DNA of 64,000 bases, taken from Pontibacter aydingkolensis (GTDB lineage Bacteria > Bacteroidota > Bacteroidia > Cytophagales > Hymenobacteraceae). A program made the translations under genes and the position numbers. The notes beneath the pieces were generated by a model. The model was given only the letters and a program-made list of their open reading frames with translations. It ran no database searches and was not told the DNA's origin. Of the stretch, positions 26,904 to 36,013 are shown in pieces. The stretch spans positions 1-64,000 of the forward strand of contig NZ_JAHYXK010000007.1 of assembly GCF_019443125.1 (NCBI RefSeq). Direction: 5' to 3'. Numbering within the stretch: the stretch's first letter is position 1; each line of letters starts with the position of its first letter.

Positions 26904-27644
26904 TTATACTTTTTCCAGTTGTCGGCGCATGGCTGCAATGGCCTCACTTATTTTTGGCAGGCTCTCCAGTAACTCCTCAAAGCTCTCTATACAGAAATAC
27001 TGGCTCTGAAATGTTTCCTTGATATAAGCCGTGTCCAGAATGTGATCTACGTCAAAGCCATACTTTATACTTTCGTCGGACACAGACAACTTACTTTCGC
27101 CTACAGAGGAAAGTATACCGGCTCCGTAAATTTTTGCTGCCTCGCCCTGTTTCCGGAACAAGCCGAACTCAATGGTGTACCAGTAAATGCGGGTAAGCTT
27201 ATCAATAACATCCGGCTTATCCACGTGCTCCAGCGCCATCGCCGATAGGGCAGCCAGAAACTCGCAGTAAACAGGGATGGTAAGCAAAGGCACATGTCCA
27301 AACACATCATGGAACATATCCGGCTCCTCCAGGTAATCCAGTTGCTCCATACTTCTGATCCAAACTGTGGCCGGGAACTGCTTATTGGCGATCAGGCTAA
27401 AGAACACGGCATCATCTACAATGCCAGGAGCAGGCACTACCTCAAAGCCGGTTAGCTGCTTCAGGCGCTGGTTTACCTCGTTAAAATCAGGGATGCGGTC
27501 CGGTTTAAAATTAACGAGCTTCAGGCCCTCAAAAAACTCAGGGATGGCCTTGCCCGGTAGGTTTTCTATCTGGCGCTGAAACAGGATTGCCCAAACTTTA
27601 TGGTTTTCTTCGGTATAGTTGCTGTATTGTTGAGTCAGGCTCAT
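26904..27644 (-). CDS. phhA: Phenylalanine 4-monooxygenase
   Basis: 246 residues from the ATG at 27644. The iron-binding motif is visible as DMFHDVFGHVP (His112, His117), with Glu159 in YWYTIEFGLF. The conserved FEVVPAPGIVDDAVFFSLIANKQFPATVWIRS segment fits bacterial phenylalanine hydroxylases, which use tetrahydropterin and O2 to make tyrosine. A regulatory ACT domain is absent, as is usual in bacteria. The pterin cofactor recycling gene is not adjacent. It is preceded by a terminator. Confidence 0.95.
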   Translation of the reverse strand: MSLTQQYSNYTEENHKVWAILFQRQIENLPGKAIPEFFEGLKLVNFKPDRIPDFNEVNQRLKQLTGFEVVPAPGIVDDAVFFSLIANKQFPATVWIRSMEQLDYLEEPDMFHDVFGHVPLLTIPVYCEFLAALSAMALEHVDKPDVIDKLTRIYWYTIEFGLFRKQGEAAKIYGAGILSSVGESKLSVSDESIKYGFDVDHILDTAYIKETFQSQYFCIESFEELLESLPKISEAIAAMRRQLEKV

Positions 27645-27688
27645 GGGTTTTGGTTTTAACTTTATGGATAAATGAATTAGGTACAAAC

Positions 27689-27719
27689 AAAAAAAGCAGG
27701 GCTTTCGCTCTGCTTTTTT
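27689..27719 (-). terminator. Terminator upstream of phhA
   Basis: A stem with AAAAAAGCAG/CTGCTTTTTT and an internal loop, followed by a T-run in the minus-strand direction. It lies between the stop of a possible 56-codon gene and phhA, and suggests that a separate transcript ends there. Confidence 0.75.
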
Positions 27720-27756
27720 CTATCACTTCAGGTTAACGTTTAGTTCTTCCTGTTAT

Positions 27757-27927
27757 TTATGATTTATTATCGGAGTGATTGCCAAAGAGAGCGCGTAATG
27801 TGCGGTAATAATGATAGCTATAATAGCTATACACGCTCAGGCAATAAGAATGAACAACATGCAGCAACTCCATGCCAAGTGGCATAGGTAACGATAGTAC
27901 TGTTATGGCTGCAGTGTTCTGGTTCAT
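27757..27927 (-). CDS. Possible 56-residue small protein
   Basis: The frame starts with ATG at 27927 and encodes MNQNTAAITVLSLPMPLGME, then LLHVVHSYCLSVYSYYSYHY and a basic end before TAA at 27757. Several tyrosines near the end are unusual. A transcription terminator lies 38 bases downstream and an AT-rich stretch lies upstream. The gap could also hold only regulatory DNA. No family was recognised. Confidence 0.35.
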   Translation of the reverse strand: MNQNTAAITVLSLPMPLGMELLHVVHSYCLSVYSYYSYHYYRTLRALFGNHSDNKS

Positions 27928-28032
27928 TTTATAATTCTTGTTGCAAAGATGTTGGTTTTAAGCTGAAAAGCAAATTTTACACAGATTTTTAATTTCAGGC
28001 TGTTGATCTATCATATAATATGGCAGCTTCAG

Positions 28033-28040
28033 TATATTTG
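28033..28040 (+). promoter_or_regulatory. Candidate -7 promoter element
   Basis: TATATTTG fits the TAnnTTTG Bacteroidota consensus and is 22 bases before the ATG of the barrel gene. A matching -33 TTTG at normal spacing is not seen. Confidence 0.3.
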
Positions 28041-28061
28041 ATGTTAAAATCTGATTTTCCT

Positions 28062-28958
28062 ATGAAAACAATTCTAACTCGTTTATTTGCCCTGGCATTT
28101 TTATATATAACTTATACTTCGGCTACCGCACAAACCATAGAGGTGGGTAAGCTGAGAGTTGGAGTTAGAGGAGGGCTATCTGCTGCTAACCTGCTGTTTG
28201 TAGAGGCACCCAACAAGTTTGCCGGCGATTGTCCGGATGGTACAACCAACTGCATCAGCTACAGTGATTCTGAATTTTATACCTTTGATTATACTGGTGA
28301 CCTTGGTAATACACGTTTAGGCCTGGTAGCAGGATTGTATGCAGAACGCATACTAAATGAGAAGCTAACAGTAGAAGCTGGTATTAACTACGAGCAAAAA
28401 GGCTTAAACCTGCTTTATACATCTTACTCTGAAAAACAGCAGGGCTCAAACATGACGGAGAATTGGAAGTACTATAAGCGGGATATAAGAAACGATTATC
28501 TGGTGTTGCCTTTAGTTGTAAAGTATAAACTTGATCCTGGCTCGCGCTTTTACATAACTGGGGGTGTTTATACTGCTTTTCTTGTAAATGCAGCAGGCAT
28601 AGCAGCAGACAGCAGCTCCGCGAGGGCAACTACATCATGGGGGCAGAGCGGTAACACTAGCAGTTTTAAACAAACAGTTACCACCGAGTGGACAAGCAAG
28701 TTTGATGCAGGTGTTGTTGGCGGAGGCGGTATGTCCTGGCCACTTGGAAACAATTTAACTTTGAGTGCAGATGCAAGGCTGAATTTTGGTCTGTTGAAAG
28801 TAGATGCAAAGTATAACAACAGATACGAAGAGAGGCAAATGAGCACTCCCTCAGGTGGCGGCAGAGTAATCATCAGCGAGAGTTTCTACAGAGGCCTCAG
28901 CTCACAATCACGAAATATTAGTCTGGCGCTAACAGCAGGTATATCCAGAAATTTTTAA
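28062..28958 (+). CDS. PorT/OmpA-type outer membrane barrel protein
   Basis: 298 residues from the ATG at 28062. A signal peptide (FLYITYTSATAQ) is followed by GKLRVGVRGGLSAANL, then strands such as GLVAGLYAERILNEKLTVEAGINYEQKGL and LVLPLVVKYKLDPGSRFYITGGVYTAFLV, the pattern of PorT-family outer membrane barrels. The protein ends in phenylalanine (ISRNF), as barrels do. It has two cysteines near the N-terminus (FAGDCPDGTTNC). The function is unknown. It is preceded by an ATG at 28020 in the same frame, which is less likely. Confidence 0.8.
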   Translation: MKTILTRLFALAFLYITYTSATAQTIEVGKLRVGVRGGLSAANLLFVEAPNKFAGDCPDGTTNCISYSDSEFYTFDYTGDLGNTRLGLVAGLYAERILNEKLTVEAGINYEQKGLNLLYTSYSEKQQGSNMTENWKYYKRDIRNDYLVLPLVVKYKLDPGSRFYITGGVYTAFLVNAAGIAADSSSARATTSWGQSGNTSSFKQTVTTEWTSKFDAGVVGGGGMSWPLGNNLTLSADARLNFGLLKVDAKYNNRYEERQMSTPSGGGRVIISESFYRGLSSQSRNISLALTAGISRNF

Positions 28959-28966
28959 AGTATAAG

Positions 28967-28983
28967 GGCAGCTTTGGGCTGCC
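28967..28983 (+). terminator. Short intrinsic terminator
   Basis: A GGCAGC/GCTGCC stem is followed by a T-rich stretch, eight bases past the stop of the barrel gene. Confidence 0.7.
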
Positions 28984-29212
28984 TATTTTATTTTAGAAGG
29001 TGCTTCACTTATTGCGTTAAATCATTAACAGAAAAGAATCTCGCAACCTGGGATATTTGTATAAAGCCATACTGCATGCATTTCCTTCATAAAGTATACT
29101 TTAAGTGGCTGCTAAGATATTTTAATATTATCTCCTGCTGATACAACGTTGTGCGTTAATACAATGTATAAGCTATTGTAAATGAATGGTTTAATATTGT
29201 AAAGCATAAGCC

Positions 29213-30355
29213 ATGGCCGCAATGGTTTTATCCGGCAAGTATAGGAACAGAACACTTTTAAAGCGTATAATTTATTGCCTTTTACTGCTTTTTATACTTT
29301 TATTATTCTGGGGTTGCGCGGGTGGTTCATCAGGTTCTAAAAAAGATGCGATCCAGACAAAAAATGTGGTGATCATTGTAATAGATGGCCCACGGTATTC
29401 AGAGACATGGGGCAACACACCTGGGTTAATTCCAAACATGTCCGGAGAGATGAAACCGCAGGGTGGATTTTTAAATAATTTCTACAATGATGCCTATACT
29501 TATACTAATTCCGGGCATGCTGCCATTACAACAGGCGTAAACCAACCTATAGACAATTATGGGGATGAGTTGCCTTCAAATCCTTCTGTTTTCCAATATT
29601 GGCTAAAAAGCACCGGAAAGCCGTCAACAGCGGCTTGGATCATATCCAGTAAAGATAAATTGCATATACTCGCCAATACGCTGGACCCAGAGTGGCAGGG
29701 CAAATTTATGCCTTCTATAAATGCTGGAATAAATGGGCCGGGTACTGGTTACCGAGCAGACTCGCTTACCACAGCAAAAGCGAAGGAGATAATGCAAAAG
29801 CACCGGCCTAACCTTGTGCTTATTAATTTTATGGAGCCTGACGGATTTGCGCACGCAGGTAATTGGGCTTATTATTTAAGAGGCATTTCCAGGAATGACA
29901 GGTATGTAAAAGAGATCTGGGACTTCCTGCAAAACGATCCGTTCTATAAAGATAATACTACCCTCATCATCACCAACGACCATGGGCGCCATCTGGATGG
30001 AGTTAAAGAGGGCTGGCAAGAACATGGTGATAATTGTGCCGGATGCGAAAAGGTGAGTTTGCTGGCGCTGGGCCCTGATTTTAAGAAAGCCAACGTTGTG
30101 GAGCCTAAGTATACTTTAATTGATATTGCTCCTACAGTTGCTAAGTTACTAGGCTTTGAAATGGACCGGAACGTGTATATGCCACGAATCGATACAGTTG
30201 TGGTGCCTTATAATGTAGACTCCGCAGGCATTGTGCTTCAGAAAGACTCTTTGAAACTGCAACTTTTCCTGGATACGGCACAGATGCAGGGGAGCCCGAT
30301 ACGAGAGCTTTTTTTAGAGAATAAACTAAAGTTTGTTGATAGTAACTGGAATTGA
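29213..30355 (+). CDS. Alkaline phosphatase/sulfatase-superfamily lipoprotein
   Basis: 380 residues. A long hydrophobic signal ends in a lipobox (LLFWGC) at about residue 43. The body carries alkaline-phosphatase-superfamily motifs: VVIIVIDGPRYSETWG (metal-binding Asp), SGHAAITTG (nucleophile region with SGHA), FMEPDGFAHAG, IITNDHGRH and an EHGDNC segment with His. These suit a zinc- or calcium-dependent phosphodiesterase or sulfatase on the cell surface or in the periplasm. It may begin at a second ATG at 29222. The substrate is unknown. It stands alone, 115 bases before the CotH-like gene. Confidence 0.8.
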   Translation: MAAMVLSGKYRNRTLLKRIIYCLLLLFILLLFWGCAGGSSGSKKDAIQTKNVVIIVIDGPRYSETWGNTPGLIPNMSGEMKPQGGFLNNFYNDAYTYTNSGHAAITTGVNQPIDNYGDELPSNPSVFQYWLKSTGKPSTAAWIISSKDKLHILANTLDPEWQGKFMPSINAGINGPGTGYRADSLTTAKAKEIMQKHRPNLVLINFMEPDGFAHAGNWAYYLRGISRNDRYVKEIWDFLQNDPFYKDNTTLIITNDHGRHLDGVKEGWQEHGDNCAGCEKVSLLALGPDFKKANVVEPKYTLIDIAPTVAKLLGFEMDRNVYMPRIDTVVVPYNVDSAGIVLQKDSLKLQLFLDTAQMQGSPIRELFLENKLKFVDSNWN

Positions 30356-30470
30356 AAGTCGCGGCCTTTATGGGCTGTGTAATACTTTAACTAATGTTTT
30401 AACCTGAGCTTTATCTTGATTTAATTCTCGATTCTGGAAGGGTATAATTCTTTAACAGCTGACTGCACCC

Positions 30471-31592
30471 ATGAAAAAGCGTCTTCTGTATTCCCTTATC
30501 ATCCTTTTCCTGATAGATTTTCGGCCACTAAAAGCACAGGCAAATCTTTCAGCCAACTCTTTTTTGGTAAATAGTTTTGCAATTGGCCAAGAACGGGAAA
30601 ATAATGAAAACCCGCTATTCAGAAATGAAGAAGTACTGGCTTTTACGCTTACCATGGATATGAAGGAGATGCTGAAAGACAGGGGAGAAGAACGAAGCTA
30701 CCATAGTGCTACCATCACTTATCAGGACAAAGAGGGTAAAACAGTTACTGAAGCGCTGAAGGTAAGGGTACGCGGTAACAGGCGCCGGGACCCTACAGTG
30801 TGTAATTTTCCGCCGTTGATGCTGAACTTTAAGCGCAGCACCGTTGAGAAAACTGTATTTGGGAAGGTAAATAAGCTTAAACTGGTTACACATTGCAATA
30901 ACGAAGATTATGTGTTGCGGGAGTACCTTGTTTATAAACTTTATAATATTGTTACAGATGTAAGCTTCAGGGTTAGGTTATGCCAGATACGCTACGAAGA
31001 CGTGGCAGGTAAAAGAAAACCTGAAATAAGATATGCATTTCTGATAGAAGACGAAGATGATTTAGCAGAAAGAAATGTAGCTACCATAATGCCAGATGAG
31101 TTGCTGATTAGAATGGATGCGACAGACAACCGTACAATGGCAAAACTAGCCCTGTTTCAGTACATGATAGGCAATACCGACTGGTCTGTTCCTTACCGCC
31201 ACAATATTATGTTGTTGTACATTGCCTCATATGGTAAACCAGTGCCGGTACCTTTCGATTTTGATTATACTGGTTTGGTGATGGCGCCTTATGCAACGCC
31301 TCCTCCGGAATTAGGTATCTCATCAGTTAGGCAGCGCCTCTTCAGAGGATATAGTATTCCGGGAGATGCTATAGCAGAGCTAGTACCGTTCTTCAACAAC
31401 CGCAAAGCCGATATCTATCGGGTTTATACTAGCAACAGCCTGCTGGACGACAAATACCGGAAACAAACGATCAGGTACCTGGACGAATTCTTTAAAATCA
31501 TTAACAAGCCCAAAGACTTTGAACGTCACATCTTAAAAGTAGGCCATCAAAATGAACGGAACGTGGTAGTTGTAAAAGGGCTGGAGAAATAA
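30471..31592 (+). CDS. Exported CotH-kinase-like protein
   Basis: 373 residues with a signal peptide (FRPLKAQ region). The chain shows the CotH-like order: a beta-rich N-terminal part with VRVRGNRRRDPTVCNFPPLMLNF, LRLVTHCNNEDYVLREYLVYKLYN-type segment, IGNTDWS (Asp237) and PFDFDYTG (Asp263, Asp265). In CotH kinases a GN.D.H..N loop and a D.D pair bind ATP and metal. Here the loop is IGNTDWSVPYRHNI, a recognisable variant. It may be an exported kinase or a pseudokinase. No known target is nearby. The call rests on motif similarity by eye and is moderate. Confidence 0.6.
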   Translation: MKKRLLYSLIILFLIDFRPLKAQANLSANSFLVNSFAIGQERENNENPLFRNEEVLAFTLTMDMKEMLKDRGEERSYHSATITYQDKEGKTVTEALKVRVRGNRRRDPTVCNFPPLMLNFKRSTVEKTVFGKVNKLKLVTHCNNEDYVLREYLVYKLYNIVTDVSFRVRLCQIRYEDVAGKRKPEIRYAFLIEDEDDLAERNVATIMPDELLIRMDATDNRTMAKLALFQYMIGNTDWSVPYRHNIMLLYIASYGKPVPVPFDFDYTGLVMAPYATPPPELGISSVRQRLFRGYSIPGDAIAELVPFFNNRKADIYRVYTSNSLLDDKYRKQTIRYLDEFFKIINKPKDFERHILKVGHQNERNVVVVKGLEK

Positions 31593-31594
31593 AA

Positions 31595-31625
31595 AGAGGC
31601 TGACATTATACTTTGCCAGCCCCTT
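31595..31625. terminator. Weak bidirectional terminator
   Basis: GAGGCTG pairs with CAGCCCC with one mismatch around a TTATACTT-containing loop, between convergent genes. T-rich bases flank it in the minus direction. Confidence 0.5.
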
Positions 31626-31657
31626 AAGTAAATGCTTTATACTTTTGATTGATCAGC

Positions 31658-33535
31658 TTACATCAGTTCTGCCAGTTCAAGCCACCTGAATTCCTTCTCT
31701 TCCAGCTGTTCGTTTATACTTTTCAATTCTGTTGCCAAGGCTTGCAGCGTTTCATGGTCGGTGGTGCTGCCACTGTTCATGGTTTCGATTATCTCGTTCT
31801 TGCGGGTTTCCATCTGCTCAATCTCCTTCTCCAGCTTCTCGTACTCCTTCTTTTCGTTGAAAGTGGCTTTACGCTTGTTAGTTGGCTGCTCTGTCTTTTT
31901 CTCAGGTGCAGGTGCAGCAGGTGCAGGTTTTATGTCCTGTTCCTGTTTGTCTTGTTCTCTTAGCCACTCACGGTAGTCGGTGTAATTGCCCGGGAAGTTG
32001 CGTATCTTGCCATCACCCTCAAACACGAACAAATGCTCTACTAGCCGGTCCATAAAATAACGATCGTGGCTTACTATAAGCAGGCAGCCGCCAAAGTTCA
32101 GCAGAAAGTCCTCCAGTATGTTAAGCGTGATAATATCCAGGTCGTTAGTAGGCTCATCCAGAATAAGGAAATTCGGGTTTTTGATGAGCACACGCAGCAA
32201 CTGCAGTCGGCGCTTTTCGCCACCGCTTAATTTGCTTACAAAAGTATACTGCTGGGGCGGCGCAAACTGGAAGTGCTGCAAAAACTGGCTTGCCGTTATC
32301 ACTTCGCCGTTGGCCATCTCCACTACCTCGGCGATCTCCTTTACAATATCAATTACGCGCTGGTCTTCTTTAAACTGTAGTTCGTCCTGGGTGTAATACC
32401 CAAAAACTGTAGTCTGGCCAGCGTCTATCATGCCCGCATCTGGCGTTAAGTTGCCCACCAGCATGTTCAGGAAAGTAGACTTGCCTGCTCCGTTCGGCCC
32501 AACTATACCTATGCGGTCCTTCTTTTTAAACACATAACTAAAGTCATCCACAATTTTCTTATCACCAAATGACTTAGAGATGTGCTCTACCTCGATGATT
32601 TTGCCTCCCTGGCGCGTTGTTTTAACCGAAAGCTCCAACTGCGGACCAGTGGTTTTTCTGGCGGCTTTTTCTTTTAGCTCCTCAAAGGCATCTACTCTAT
32701 ACTTTGCTTTTGTGCCACGCGCTTTTGGCTGTCGCCGAATCCAGTCCAGCTCTTTGCGCATCAGGTTGCGGGCTTTTTCGGTTTCAGCAGCGGCGCTTTC
32801 TTCACGCTCTGCCTTTTTCTCTACAAAATAGCTGTAGTTGCCTTTATAGGAATAGATCTGGCCGTTATCCAGTTCTGCTACCTCGTTGGCCACTTTATCT
32901 AGAAAATAGCGATCGTGGGTAACCATCAGCAGGGTAGAATTCTGCGTACTCAGCAAGCCTTCAAGCCACTCGATAGTATCCAGGTCCAGGTGGTTGGTTG
33001 GCTCGTCCAGTATTAGCATATCGGGCTCTTCAATCAGCACTCGGGCCATGGCCACACGCTTGCGCTGCCCTCCGGAGAGGTGCTTTATTTTAGCATCGAG
33101 GTTGTTGATGCCTAGTTTAGAGAGTATCTGCTTTACTTTTACTTCAAAATCCCAGGCCTGCAGTTCGTCCATGCGCTCCATCAGCTGCTGCATTTTCTCT
33201 GCGCTGGTTTCCGGGTTAGCTATGGCTGCTTCGTACTGGCTGATCACGTCCAGTGTCTCGTTCTGCATCGAGAAGATATTTTGCTGCACTGTAAGATCTT
33301 CGTCGAACTCTGGGTTTTGGCCAAGGTAACCTATACTTACTTCTTTGCGCACACTAACACTGCCCTCATCAGGAGGTAATTTCCCGGCAAGCACGTTAAG
33401 CAAGGTAGTTTTGCCAGATCCGTTTACACCAACAAGTGCTACCCGCTGGCCCTGGCTAATGCCAAAGTTCAGGTTTTTAAAAAGCCAGCGTTCGCCAAAG
33501 CTTTTGGAAATATTTTCTGCTGATAGGTAATTCAT
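31658..33535 (-). CDS. ABC-F family ATPase (Uup-like)
   Basis: 625 residues. Two ATP-binding cassettes are joined by a linker, without membrane domains. First cassette: GVNGSGKTT and LSGGQRKRVAMARVLIEEPDMLILDEPTNHLD. Second cassette: GPNGAGKST and LSGGEKRRLQLLRVLIKNPNFLILDEPTNDLD. Between about 240 and 300 lies a linker helix. The C-terminal 90 residues are charged and coiled-coil-forming, as in Uup. ABC-F proteins act on ribosomes or, for Uup, help handle ribosome assembly and DNA. This is a housekeeping type, not an evident resistance factor. Confidence 0.93.
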   Translation of the reverse strand: MNYLSAENISKSFGERWLFKNLNFGISQGQRVALVGVNGSGKTTLLNVLAGKLPPDEGSVSVRKEVSIGYLGQNPEFDEDLTVQQNIFSMQNETLDVISQYEAAIANPETSAEKMQQLMERMDELQAWDFEVKVKQILSKLGINNLDAKIKHLSGGQRKRVAMARVLIEEPDMLILDEPTNHLDLDTIEWLEGLLSTQNSTLLMVTHDRYFLDKVANEVAELDNGQIYSYKGNYSYFVEKKAEREESAAAETEKARNLMRKELDWIRRQPKARGTKAKYRVDAFEELKEKAARKTTGPQLELSVKTTRQGGKIIEVEHISKSFGDKKIVDDFSYVFKKKDRIGIVGPNGAGKSTFLNMLVGNLTPDAGMIDAGQTTVFGYYTQDELQFKEDQRVIDIVKEIAEVVEMANGEVITASQFLQHFQFAPPQQYTFVSKLSGGEKRRLQLLRVLIKNPNFLILDEPTNDLDIITLNILEDFLLNFGGCLLIVSHDRYFMDRLVEHLFVFEGDGKIRNFPGNYTDYREWLREQDKQEQDIKPAPAAPAPEKKTEQPTNKRKATFNEKKEYEKLEKEIEQMETRKNEIIETMNSGSTTDHETLQALATELKSINEQLEEKEFRWLELAELM

Positions 33536-33581
33536 ACTGCAAATTTAGACATTAATATCCAGAGCAAAGGGCAAAAAAATA

Positions 33582-33611
33582 AACAGGCCAGCCTGAAAAG
33601 GCCAGCCTGTT
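33582..33611 (-). terminator. Terminator of the SPW-repeat gene
   Basis: A 13-bp stem with two mismatches (33582-33594 with 33599-33611) and a four-base loop is followed by a long T-run in the minus-strand direction. It lies 28 bases past the gene's stop codon. Confidence 0.7.
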
Positions 33612-33638
33612 GTTTTACATGTAAACATTTAAATTTAG

Positions 33639-34031
33639 TTAGCGCACCGGATTATCCTGATGTGCGTGTCGCGTAGTGTATGACTTGCTAGGCACCCGGT
33701 GCGTGGTAAGCGAGGCTATAATAGCAAATATACCACCGATCAAATGCGGCATGAATACCAAATGATCAAAGTTGAACATCCATGGCGACAAAGCCAGGAT
33801 AACACCTAAGCCAAAGTCTACCATTAAATGCGATTGCATCGGTATTTTCCGTATCAGCCCTACCTCAAAATCTGTAAAAACAGTCTGAAGTAGTACAAGA
33901 ACACCTGCTATCACCATAATCCAGGTGGCATATGTAACATCTGAAAAGTTAAACAGCCACGGTGCAACTATAAATAATAATCCCACTACATAGTCCAAAA
34001 CACCATGAAAGCGGGTTGGAATAAATCTCAT
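33639..34031 (-). CDS. SPW-repeat membrane protein
   Basis: 130 residues from the ATG at 34031. A GGAGG Shine-Dalgarno site seven bases upstream supports this start and is uncommon in this phylum. Two SPW units (APWLFNFSDVTYATWIMVIAGV and SPWMFNFDHLVFMPHLIGGIF) occur, each with two membrane segments, giving about four in total. SPW-repeat proteins are membrane proteins of unknown function found in bacteria and archaea. The N-terminus has a conserved HGVLDYVVG motif. It is a single-gene unit. Confidence 0.85.
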   Translation of the reverse strand: MRFIPTRFHGVLDYVVGLLFIVAPWLFNFSDVTYATWIMVIAGVLVLLQTVFTDFEVGLIRKIPMQSHLMVDFGLGVILALSPWMFNFDHLVFMPHLIGGIFAIIASLTTHRVPSKSYTTRHAHQDNPVR

Positions 34032-34121
34032 CACAATCCTCCTTTCTTATAGGTTATACATTAAACCTATACGAGTGTAATAAAAAGGGGGGTAATAAAA
34101 GTGCAATTTTTTAGTGACTGG

Positions 34122-34625
34122 CTAGTCTGTTACTACAACAGTACGGGCCAGGTAATCGTGCAGCATTTGGCATCGCCTGGTGGTAAGTATAAGCAAAAAA
34201 CCAAGCAACAGTGGCGCAGCAGAAATCAATTTGGAAAAATAACGCAGGTTAGCCTGTGCAAAACTAATGCGCTTGCCACGCAAGTCTGTTACCTTAAGGC
34301 CCAGGGTGAATTTGCCGATAGTCGCCTGCTTTGGCGAAGACTCCAGCAAAGTATAATACAGCCAGTGCAGTACAGGTAAATAAATGTTAAAGAAAAGCAT
34401 CTTAAAGACAATCCATACTTCGTTTATACTAAAGGTGCCATCCTGAAGTAACTCTTTCCAAGTATAAAGCTGCTGCGACTCTCCGGAGGTAGAGTATAAA
34501 ATAACAGTATACCAAAAGACCAGGAGCGAAGTGTCTACCAGAAAAGAAACAAACCGTGTTGATAAGCTGCCATACAGAGATGTCCGTTTTACGGTAGGGT
34601 TAGGTATGGTAAATGCAGTTTGCAT
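34122..34625 (-). CDS. RDD-family membrane protein
   Basis: 167 residues from the ATG at 34625. The start at 34700 would add 25 residues that are not RDD-like. The RDD signature SLSTRFVSFLVDTSLLVFW opens the domain with conserved Arg and Asp, and later GKFTLGLKVTDLRGKRISFAQANLRYFSKL and RRCQMLHDYLARTVVV complete it. Three or so membrane segments are present. RDD proteins are linked to small-molecule transport, but this one has no assigned substrate. It is separated from the SPW gene by about 90 bases. Confidence 0.88.
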   Translation of the reverse strand: MQTAFTIPNPTVKRTSLYGSLSTRFVSFLVDTSLLVFWYTVILYSTSGESQQLYTWKELLQDGTFSINEVWIVFKMLFFNIYLPVLHWLYYTLLESSPKQATIGKFTLGLKVTDLRGKRISFAQANLRYFSKLISAAPLLLGFLLILTTRRCQMLHDYLARTVVVTD

Positions 34626-34922
34626 AAGGGCTCCTGTTAGTTTTAAATTTATAATAATCTTGGCCGGATTGTATTTAGTCTCCTGTAGCAGGCTGGCCAT
34701 TAAGCCAGTTGTGGTGTATTGCTCTGTGAAATTATAAATTTGTTTTTAAGCAACAAATAATTTAACAAAAATTATATATATAATTTTTAGATTGTAATAT
34801 TAAAGGTATTAGTAGAACTTAAATATATCTAATAACATTCATTGTGGCGCTTTTATCAGGTGAACGTACTTATTTTGATGGTAAACGTCAGTTTTTAATG
34901 GTTTTATCTAACTTCGCACCGC

Positions 34923-35738
34923 ATGGTAACAGAAATTAAACACAGACCCATTGGGATTTTTGATAGCGGAATTGGCGGACTTACTGTTGCTCAGGCAATT
35001 ACAAAAGTGCTGCCAAGCGAACGCATTATATACTTCGGTGATACAGCGCATTTGCCTTATGGCGATAAATCTACGGCAGCAATTCAGGCCTACGCCGTAA
35101 AGATCTGCGACCTGCTGATAAAGCAGAACTGTAAGGTTATACTTATTGCGTGTAACTCTGCTTCAGCAGCCGCTTATGAGCTGGTAAAGGAGTATGTAGG
35201 AAGCAAAGCCAGGGTGCTGAATGTAATAGATCCGATCATTTCCTACATCGGGCAAACCTACCCGGACAAAACAATTGGACTGATAGGCACAAAGCAAACC
35301 GTAAACTCAAATGTATACCGCAAAAAGGTAGATGATTTGGGTAAGGGGATTCAGCTTCAGTCTCATGCTACACCGCTGCTGGCTGCTATGATAGAAGAAG
35401 GTTTCTTTAATGACTCCATCTCTGAGAGCGTTATCCACACTTACTTATCTGATCCTGACCTGAATAACATAGAGGCACTTATACTTGGATGCACGCATTA
35501 CCCGCTTATTAAAAAGCAGATCGAGAATTTCTATAAAGGTGAGGTAGATGTGCTGGATGCCAGCCAGATTGTTGCCCAGCATGTAAAAGATTACCTGGAG
35601 GAAAATAATCTGGCATCTGATAAATTGATTGGCGAGCACCATTTCTACGTATCTGATTTTACCCGCTCATTTGAGGAAAGTACACGTATATTCTTTAAGC
35701 GGCAGGTGCATTTAGAGCATTATCCGTTATGGGAGTAG
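34923..35738 (+). CDS. murI: Glutamate racemase
   Basis: 271 residues. Motifs are complete: IGIFDSGIGGLTVAQAI, ACNSASA with the catalytic Cys77 and GCTHYPL with the second catalytic Cys190. The enzyme makes D-glutamate for peptidoglycan by interconverting L- and D-glutamate. Upstream lies an AT-rich 220-base region divergent from the RDD gene. Downstream is a repeat-rich gap. Confidence 0.96.
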   Translation: MVTEIKHRPIGIFDSGIGGLTVAQAITKVLPSERIIYFGDTAHLPYGDKSTAAIQAYAVKICDLLIKQNCKVILIACNSASAAAYELVKEYVGSKARVLNVIDPIISYIGQTYPDKTIGLIGTKQTVNSNVYRKKVDDLGKGIQLQSHATPLLAAMIEEGFFNDSISESVIHTYLSDPDLNNIEALILGCTHYPLIKKQIENFYKGEVDVLDASQIVAQHVKDYLEENNLASDKLIGEHHFYVSDFTRSFEESTRIFFKRQVHLEHYPLWE

Positions 35739-35838
35739 AAGGGCGCTTTGCGCCAATTATGAATAACTAATTACGAATTACGAATGAATTTGTAACAACG
35801 TGTGATTTCTGATTCATAAGTCAAACAGGTTTCTGTAG

Positions 35839-35920
35839 AGACGCAATATTTTGCGTCTTAGTTTGCGACAAGATGACCTTATAGCGTCTTTAAGACCTGT
35901 GAGCGTCTTGGCAGGTTACA
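35839..35920. repeat. Palindromic repeats downstream of murI
   Basis: AGACGCAA pairs with TTGCGTCT at 35839-35858 around TATT. At 35884-35918 a second palindrome has AAGACCTG and CAGGTT arms with GAGCGTCTT between. The same GACCT/GCGTCT words recur at 40926-40960 and 44535-44568. No gene is present in 35739-36013. Confidence 0.6.
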
Positions 35921-36013
35921 AAGCAGTTACTACCCAAAGTATAAAGCAGACCTAATTCAGGTTCTTCTGCGTAAAAAGTATATCTTTAAGCAATACCCTT
36001 AGTATAAATTCCG

